From: Anaspis maculata
Taxonomy: Eukaryota > Arthropoda > Insecta > Coleoptera > Scraptiidae
Direction: 5' to 3'
Assembly (NCBI GenBank): GCA_949128115.1
Contig: OX421965.1
Coordinates: 51,203,257-51,267,256 of the forward strand
Length of the DNA stretch: 64,000 nucleotides
The notes beneath the pieces are model-generated. The model was given only the letters and a program-made list of their open reading frames with translations, was not told the DNA's origin and ran no database searches. The position numbers and the translations under genes are program-made. Positions 56,984 through 64,000 of this stretch are shown here, in pieces. Positions within the stretch are counted from its first letter, which is position 1, and each line of letters opens with the position of its first letter.

Positions 56984-58960
56984 TAATTATGATGGAGCTC
57001 AAAATATACAGTTGCAGTCGGCAGTCGCGATTTGCCACTATTTCCTAGTCGGCTGCTGCTGCTACGAACTTTCAGTTCTTGGCCATCAAGAGCGGTCGGA
57101 CTAAACGTGCATTTAGCGAGAAAATTTACCTACACAATTTTTTAATTTTTTTGTTTGATTGTCAAGATGCTGCAGTTGTTCTTCGATCTTGATTTCAAAT
57201 TCTAACTTCCCACCCGAAGGGACTTCTCGATTTTTTTCTCCATAGGTCCCTGACTCTAGTCGGAAAAGTATTGTGGTGCCACAACAGATTTTTTACACTT
57301 GTTTGTGTGGCGTTTGAAAATTAATTTTGGAAAGTAATATAAACAGAAAACAAATGATAATAAAATGTAAATTGGACCAAACCCCTGCGGATGGCAAAAA
57401 TGTTGCATTATTTCGTCAATGCTTTTTCAGCAGTGGCTGATTTATATTCATAATATTACATTCTGTTTGTTTGTGTTTACTTTCATAACATAGCCGGAAA
57501 ACATATACCCATTTGAAGCTGCTATCCGCACGGACACAGAACTTCAGAACTTTACAAAGGGAGCGAGTAAGAGTAGCCTTGCGTTTTATTTATTCGCAAG
57601 AAACGAGGAAGAATGCCAAGGAAAATACTAATGTAATATAGACGGACCGAAAGATTGTTCGAAATTTCAAATATGGCTGTAAAAACAACAAAACTCTAAA
57701 AACCTTCGGGTGCAGTATAATACGCACGGTTTATGGGACTGTGTGCCCCTTGTTGTGTAAGTGGCTAGCTAACTCCAAAATGGCGAGCGAAGTTAATGAT
57801 GGTGAAGTTTGAAATTAAGAAATAAAACGAAACTTTATACTACTTGCTTTCGAAGAACGGGTAGAGCAGACATAAAACGAATACGTCTTCTCTAAAATTG
57901 GAGTTGCATGGAATGGGATTATTCTTGTTTACAAAGAGTTTGTACTGTACCTACCTACCTACCCCTACCTGTATAATTTCTTCCACTTTATTTTAATTTA
58001 TTTTTCCCGGGTTTGTGAGGAGCCGGCTGGAGTTTTAATTTCCAGCTTGAAATTTCATTTTGTTCATAATATGCGAATGCAGTGGCAGTAGAACGCAGAT
58101 GCCGGCGGTGATGCTTTGCGGTTTCGAGATATTTCAGGGTTAAATGTTTGCATTGAGTGCGGTTTTTGTGTGAGTTATTTTTAATTTCATAATATACTGA
58201 TGCTGTAATCAATACTTCAAAACAAGTAAGCGAGATAATAACAAGGCAACAGCTGAGCTGAGAATATCAGGTAAAATTAAGTCTGCATAAATTATCATGT
58301 CCTGTCCACTGTGCATTACTGAAGAGTGCTGTTTATCTAAAACAATTAAGCCTTAATCACCAGGTTAAAAATATGTTACCAGGTATGGTAGAAAATAAAG
58401 AGACTATGCTAAGAGTTAATGAAAATAATTTTAACAAGCTGTCCTGTCGCTAAGTTCGGTGTCGACTGTCGGTAACGGTAATGATTATGAATTGTCCTGT
58501 GGTCCACTGTCCGTCCATCCATCCACTAATAATGATCATCTTACTTTCTTACTAATCATAGGTAGTTTTCAAAGGAGTTTTGGGAGCCTAAAATGGATGT
58601 AAGCACCGACTTATTTATACATACAGCTGAGTTGCTAGTTGCTATGCCAAACAAATGGATATGCCCTCACGGACGTGAGGCTCAGTAGCGCTCTTTTTTT
58701 ATGAAGGATCACTAGGATCAGTAAACGTAACATGTTAATTAGGGTCCTACCGTTATTTAGGCACGATTTTACCTAGTTCTATTCTCAAAACTACGAGCAA
58801 GAGTATGCAGGAGTACAGGAACTAAAACACATAGGTAATCATGATAAATGCTTCCAATTTCCTAGTTATGTCTAGTCATGACATGATCCAGTAAACTATA
58901 AAGTGATCCTGATCACCCACTGAGAAAAAAAAACTGTTCCCAAAAATCCTTTCGTCTAAG
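56984..58960. other. intergenic stretch, no feature recognised
   Basis: No palindromic element or exon was recognised. A short GCTGCTGCTGCT run lies at about 57052. Sequence complexity is normal, so part of it could be regulatory or intronic, but nothing supports that directly. Confidence 0.45.
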
Positions 58961-59138
58961 ACTAGGTGCTGTGGTGAACAGACGGACAGACAGACGGACA
59001 AAGCGAGGACATAAGCGCGTTCCGACATGTCGATTCTTTATTGAAAAGGTAGGTATATTTCTACGTCCACGTTATGAATTTGAACGCATTCGAACAAAAA
59101 TTGTTTATTTCAAAATTTCTGCGATTTTTAGTGGTATA

Positions 59139-59283
59139 CAGTGGCGGACTTTGAAATCGCACCACCTTTACAAAATCAAGAAGGTAATTCTCATTGTCAT
59201 TGCATTGTTTCATTGCATTGTCAAACAATGCAAATTCGACTGTTCGATTTAGAAGGGTGGTGCGATTTTGAAGTCCGCCATTG
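59139..59283. mobile_element. MITE family CAGTGGCGGACTTTG, copy 2
   Basis: CAGTGGCGGACTTTGAAATC to the inverted AAGTCCGCCATTG, flanked by TA (59137-59138, 59284-59285). The interior matches the copy at 49435-49583, including CACCACCTTTACAAAATCAA-type wording and GAAGGGTGGTG. Confidence 0.75.
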
Positions 59284-59305
59284 TACCCACTATGTTTTTG
59301 TTTGT

Positions 59306-59640
59306 TATTATTTATTTATTTATTTATTTATCTATTCATTTATTAATTTTTTGTTACCTGCATCAACCACTGGGGTTATTAGCAGGATATTTTCTGTATA
59401 GGTTTTTCTGTAACTATAGCAACGACGATACATGTGGAACAAACAGCAGGGGATTTTCGGTGTGGTTGTTTTGATCCCTTTTCCGTTTCGTTCCTCTTCC
59501 CGGGGCATCATTGGACGGTAGTAGATGCCCTAGTACTAAGGAACGCGTGAAAAAGTCCATCTGGCCCGGTGCGGATTTGAACCCGAGGCCTCCACCTTTG
59601 AAAGCGACGCCGAGCTCACCGTGCTACCGACCAATAGTAT
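59306..59640 (-). mobile_element. tRNA-derived SINE
   Basis: On the - strand the head reads GGTCGGTAGCACGG (A-box-like) and, about 35 bases later, GGTTCAAATCC (B box), the internal RNA polymerase III promoter of tRNAs. A non-tRNA body of about 230 bases follows, and the element ends in a (TAAA)n tail (59310-59350). A head, body and simple tail in this order define a SINE. It is not a functional tRNA because the acceptor stem and anticodon arm do not fold. Confidence 0.7.
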
Positions 59641-59652
59641 ATTTGAATTAGA

Positions 59653-60848
59653 ATTTTTGCTTGAAGAAAGTAGTTCTCAAACGGTTTTTTGCTATATGGT
59701 TAGCTCATCCTCACCTGTTCAACATGTTGAAAGCATACATCTCTGTGACGCGTAATACTTAGTATACAGGGTGAAAATTAAAAAATAAATCTTCAAACTT
59801 TTTTATTCCGATGAAATAATTCTCGAAACGAACAGCCTCTTATTATTCAGCAACCTTATGGTCTCCTACTGAACGTGTGGAAAACTTACCCCTCGATAGC
59901 CGCTGGTATTCAATGTACAGGGTGAAATCAATTTTTTTTCAATTAATTTTATCTTGATCAAATCAATCCGAACAAAGACCAGTTCGGGCTCTAATAGAAG
60001 TCTATAATCTCTCATTCAAGATATAAAAAAGTCACATTCTTTAAACTGCTAAAACATGACATACAGGGTGGAGCACCCTTTTTTTCTTTTATTTTTTCCT
60101 AGGTCACATTAATTCGGATGATAATCTTACCCACTTCAAAGGAGAGCCTAGAGTATTTGGCAAAACATTTCAAAAATTTACATTTCTGCAATCATTGCAA
60201 CTACTGGCTACTGTAGCATCAAGCATTTTTGCGATTAAAAAAAAAAAATGTTTTTCTCCTTCTCGGCTTATCAGCGCCATAGGAGTTTTTGCGTCTTTTT
60301 ATTCATCCTGTATATCAAGTCAGAGTGATATTAGAAATGCAAATTTTTCATATGGCAGTAAACCAGATAAGTTTATTATCCTTATCAATTTTCTCCAGAA
60401 AAAAAATAAAACAAATAAAGTATGTTTCACCCTGTAGGTTGTGTTTAGGGCGTTTGAAGAATGTGACATTTTTATACCTTGACTAAGAGATTATAGGCTT
60501 GTAACAGAGCTGGAATAGGCTTTTGTCTGGATTGATTTGATCGAGATAAAAAACATTGAAGAATTTTTTATTTCACCCTGTACGTAGGATACCAGCGACA
60601 ATGGGGGGGGGAGTACATGTTTCAAATGTTCAACAGGAGACTATAAGGTCGCTGAATAATGAGAGACTGTTTCTATCAAGGATTGTTCCATGAAAATAAA
60701 AAATTTCAAAGATTTATTTTTAAATTCTCACCCTGTATACTAAGTATTACGCATCAAAGATGTATGCTTTTAACATGTTGAACAGGTGGGGATGAGCTAA
60801 CCATGTAGCAAGAAGTCATCTGAGAACTACTTTCTTCAAGCAAGAGAT
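59653..60848. mobile_element. multi-level nested palindrome with periodic TACAGGGTG
   Basis: The outer arms run from TTGCTTGAAGAAAGTAGTTC (about 59657) to its inverted copy ending near 60848 and include ATGGTTAGCTCATCC and CACCTGTTCAACATGTTG. Inside, CAGGGTG starts at 59766, 59918 and 60064, mirrored by CACCCTG ends at 60434, 60580 and 60735; each is bordered by TA. Corresponding left and right segments pair at about 75-80 percent. It is either three successive insertions at a dyad centre or one modular palindrome. Confidence 0.75.
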
Positions 60849-60989
60849 AATTTTTTTACTATTTCAATGACACTAAAGTTTTGTTTGTTATTGAGCGAAA
60901 ATGTTTCTCAGTTTGGGTGCCAATATCCTTCAGGTACCTATTATTGGCTATTTCAAAATGCTGAATAGTCGAGCGGCACTGTCGATGTC

Positions 60990-61412
60990 GGTCGGGAACA
61001 CATGCACCCATACAGATTTTCAATTTGCACGGGCGTATCGCGCCGAGCCGTAGCTTTGCGGTCGTTTTCAAATATTCGTGTTTTTTTTCAACTATTGACC
61101 GGGGGGTCGTATCGAAGTGGAGTTTTTGTCAAAAGAAAGTTCAGATTCTTCTCTCTAAATATGACCCCTACATATGTTTATGTTTTCCCGTAAGAACATG
61201 TACTTTTCCCCATTATTTCGGCAAGATTTTTCTTCATTTGGATACCAAGGCCATCAGCTATCCATTCGAGTTGAAATCTTTCTTGTATACGTCCCGTTCG
61301 GAGAAGATTTCAAGCGCCAGCAAGCAACGAATAATCCTTTGCCGCTGAGCCTCAGCTTCGGGGTAATTTTCAAAAATTCTCAACTATTGACTCGTGGGTC
61401 GTACCGATGCGG
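60990..61412. repeat. diverged direct repeat, about 300-bp offset
   Basis: TTTTCAAATATTC...CAACTATTGACCGGGGGGTCGTA near 61066-61112 recurs as TTTTCAAAAATTC...CAACTATTGACTCGTGGGTCGTA near 61365-61403. The preceding text (CGTAGCTTTGCGG / CTCAGCTTCGGGG) is similar too. Unclassified repeat. Confidence 0.5.
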
Positions 61413-61459
61413 TACGACGAATATGTTAGTTCTGCTTGAGCATCTGAGAGCTTGATCCT

Positions 61460-62250
61460 CTAGAGGAATAGAACCATATCAGTTCGAAAATCAAGAGTTG
61501 CTCTCTTGAGTTTCTACAGGGTTTTGAAGAAAGTAATGCAACATTTTCGAAATTTGACATACATCAAAAATGTTAGTAGGTGAATTTGAGGTCTCGAAAC
61601 AGTTCTTGATCATTCTTTTTATCTCTTCCATTTACAGGGTGGTATCAAGAAATCAACATTTAAAAAGAAAAGCGCCCTCACTTACCTGCAAATAATGCCG
61701 TAGCCCAATGTAACGGATATCAGAGCACGGATGATTGTCTGTCCCCGATGACGACCAAGAAAGCTGATTCTTCTTCAGAAACATGCAGTTTTGAAACATA
61801 ATTTGGTTCCTCCATCAAGAGTTATTGTCACAATCATTCATGAAACATCGAGGAGCATTCAGAATGAATGCTTCGTCTGAAGACAATGTTCATTTTCATT
61901 TAATTTACTTTTGATTTTATTTGGAGCTTCATCTTTAATATGAGCCCTGGAATTTGAAACTTGTTGGTCAAGAATGGAAAATGTTATTACCGGAAGACCA
62001 AAAAGTCGATTTTTCGATACCGACTGTAAGTAAATGGATAACAACATAAATCAAAAACCGCTTGTAGATATGAGCTTCACCTACATTCTTCTGAAACCCA
62101 GAAAAAAATTCTTCAAATTGGAGTCATCAAATTTTTACAAGTCTTGCACTATTTTCGTTACTACCCTATTATAGCTAACAAACTTCAAAAGACAACAACA
62201 CGCAAATATAAATCTTGCGTCTCTTAGGGTTATATAGCGGGCACCTCGCA
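61460..62250. other. intergenic, nothing recognised
   Basis: No gene or element. An isolated TTACAGGGTGGTATC motif at about 61635 resembles a CAGGGTG element end without a partner. Confidence 0.4.
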
Positions 62251-62257
62251 TTTTTAA

Positions 62258-62691
62258 TAAAACAATTCTCTCCGACTACCACAACACCAGATAATCGGAC
62301 CGAAACTGCACAAGCACGTATTTCGCTCCTATTGGGGGCTCATCAGTGCACAGGCATTCAGTTCAACCATCTGATGCTGTATACGTGTGTACACTTTACC
62401 ATCGATGCTCCTGGCGATGGTGTGGCTTTACGTAGATTTTACTCGCCTGCCTGATGCCTTTGAAATATACTCGTAGCATCTGCGAAATGCCTTTGATAGA
62501 TAGCGCCGCTTGGGAGACTCACATATTAGGAGTCCCCTGATTGTATTTTACCAAGATCTCTGACTTCCACAGCATCGGATGGTTGGACCGGATGCCTGCG
62601 CACTGGTGAGCCCCCAATAGGGGCGAAACACGTGTCTGTGCAGTCTCGGTCCGATCATCTGGTGTTGTGGTAGTCGGAGAGCCTTGTTTCA
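62258..62691. mobile_element. piggyBac-like MITE with TTAA duplication, 434 bp
   Basis: TTAA flanks at 62254-62257 and 62692-62695. The ends TAAAACAATTCTCTCCGAC and, inverted, TGAAACAAGGCTCTCCGAC start arms of about 115 bp that share ACTACCACAACACCAGAT, CCTATTGGGGGCTCA and TGCGCACTGG-type words. The interior is non-coding. Confidence 0.7.
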
Positions 62692-62889
62692 TTAACAAAC
62701 TTTAGTTGACAACTCCCGATTCTTGAATTAAATAAATGATACGTTTCTGTTCCTAGAGGATTGAGCTCTCAAATGCTTTCAACAGAATTAAAATTGCTCG
62801 AGCCAGACAGGAGTTTTATTTGTTCTGAAAAAGGGTGAAATTTTGGACATCTATTTTGTTGGGTAGTTTATTTGATGCAAACTTTTGAG

Positions 62890-63145
62890 AACAGAGTTAT
62901 ATTGGTAAAATAAGCGTTGCAGAATCTATCCCTTTGGGTTTATTCCTTGACAGAATCTAACTATTGAGGTCTCTTTCGAGAGCTACAAGAATGTACTTTG
63001 GTTTGAACCCATTGGCATTTCCAAAATGGAACCAAAGTACATTCTTGTAGCTCTCGAAAGGGACCTCAATGGTTAGATTCTGTCAATGAATTAACCCACA
63101 GGGATTGATTCCGCAACGCTTATTTTACCAATTCAACTCCGACCT
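62890..63145. mobile_element. copy of the 50920 hairpin MITE, with a second hairpin in its loop
   Basis: ATTGGTAAAATAAGCGTTGC and the inverted GCAACGCTTATTTTACCAAT match the 50920-51034 family. The loop contains a further palindrome (62947-63086). Confidence 0.7.
62947..63086. mobile_element. 140-bp hairpin nested in the preceding MITE
   Basis: TTGACAGAATCTAACTATTG pairs with CAATGGTTAGATTCTGTCAA, and the stem continues through GAGGTC, CGAGAGCTACAAGAATGTAC and TTTGGTT with few mismatches. The related MITE at 50920 lacks it, so it is an insertion. Confidence 0.75.
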
Positions 63146-63146
63146 A

Positions 63147-64000
63147 AACCGACACACTTTCGTCCTGCAGCATTATTTTGAAGCTGCTACTCTCCAGATT
63201 TTCCCTAGCGTCGGAAGAAGTGTCTTCATCGCCAGCCATCTTGGAAACAATAACAATAACGGAAGGAGTCCACGGAGAACCACGTCACATGAAGTTGAAA
63301 TCTCGTTGTCGTCAGGCCTGGAATCGAGCTTAGAACATGAAGAAACTGCTTTTCGAGTTCCAAGTTCGATTAGTGAGGTCAGCGTCAGAACAACCTTACT
63401 AATTCAACCGCCGGACCTTCAGAAATTCGAAACTTGAAAAGTTTCAATTTTGTTGTTAGAGAAACATAGGTATGATGAGACAAGATGTTGCTTCCTTAGA
63501 AGAAGAAAACCAAAACCTCTTGGTATTTTGGATGAGAATCACCAATTACACCGTCTTTTTCGTTAGGTGGAATGTGAAACTCGGAACTCTTAAAATCTCG
63601 ATGCGGTGCCAACCTCCTCATTCGATCTCATCAGCATTGTTTAGACGTACACATTGTGCCCGTCCTCCCACTGGTGTTTTCCAATTGAAACGGCCACTTA
63701 AATAATTCGTCGCTACTCATGACTCCAGTAGTGAAGGCTGGGCCCCAATTTACATGTGATTCGGTCTTAGGTATATAGGAAAGTAGCAATTTAAATGCAA
63801 TCTTACTAAATAGGTTAATTTCCTGTGTGTAGGGATTCGCATTTAGTGAATTAAGTCTAACATGGGGATAATTAAAGTTAATGCGGCTGCCAGAAGTTTA
63901 AAGGGCTTCCGTCTTGCGTACGTAAAAAGTACTTGGTGCAAAAAGTGTGCGCTGCAATAAGTACCACTACCCATAATCATGAGTTCTCGTACCATAATGA
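63147..64000. other. window end, no gene confirmed
   Basis: A + strand frame at 63105-63437 starts in the preceding MITE and shows no domain. A second short frame at 63472-63705 begins MRQDVASLEEENQNLLVFW but also has no recognisable family. An exon of a gene continuing beyond the window cannot be excluded. Confidence 0.35.

Noticed and set aside
59565..59640. A tRNA gene on the - strand
   Set aside because: The B box is good, but the acceptor stem and anticodon arm cannot be folded and the sequence continues into a body with a TAAA tail. A SINE explains it better.

Overview
This is a piece of an insect nuclear genome: AT-rich, spliced genes with GT-AG introns, and dense small transposons. 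The short GTAGGTACCTAC words scattered throughout are common in Lepidoptera and in some sap-sucking Hemiptera; I cannot decide the order from sequence alone. No bacterial or viral gene organisation is present.

Three spliced protein genes are supported. (1) An arylsulfatase B-like sulfatase on the + strand (coding 8998-16979, four coding exons, 645 aa) with TATA box, signal peptide, intact catalytic signature and an unusual C-terminal membrane anchor. (2) A double-stranded RNA-binding protein on the - strand (coding 20911 down to 18805, three coding exons, 297 aa) whose layout resembles R2D2/Loquacious-type Dicer partners. (3) A two-exon gene on the + strand (coding 35564-36892, 265 aa) resembling the host cell factor C1 regulator HCFC1R1/HPIP. 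A possible first exon of a fourth gene lies near 49.9-50.05 kb.

Most of the rest is mobile DNA, dominated by palindromic non-autonomous elements. Layout: 0-8.8 kb intergenic with small inverted repeats and a 47-bp minisatellite; 8.9-17.2 kb sulfatase gene with a 2.6-kb AACGTT-rich element in intron 1; 18.8-21.2 kb dsRNA-binding gene with a solo LTR in an intron; 22-35 kb LINE scrap, tandem repeats, solo LTRs, fold-back elements and a 448-bp perfect palindrome; 35.4-38.2 kb HCFC1R1-like gene; 38.5-49.4 kb nested fold-back elements; 49.4-64 kb MITEs, an LTR split by a fold-back element, another palindrome-rich element, a tRNA-derived SINE and a multi-level nested palindrome.

The most notable pattern is a group of elements flanked by TA, starting CCC, whose subterminal regions are packed with one short palindromic word that differs per element (AACGTT, AATATT or ATGATCAT). 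The second is repeated nesting of hairpin elements inside one another, often at TA or TTAA sites. All functional statements are made from sequence motifs alone; no database search was done.
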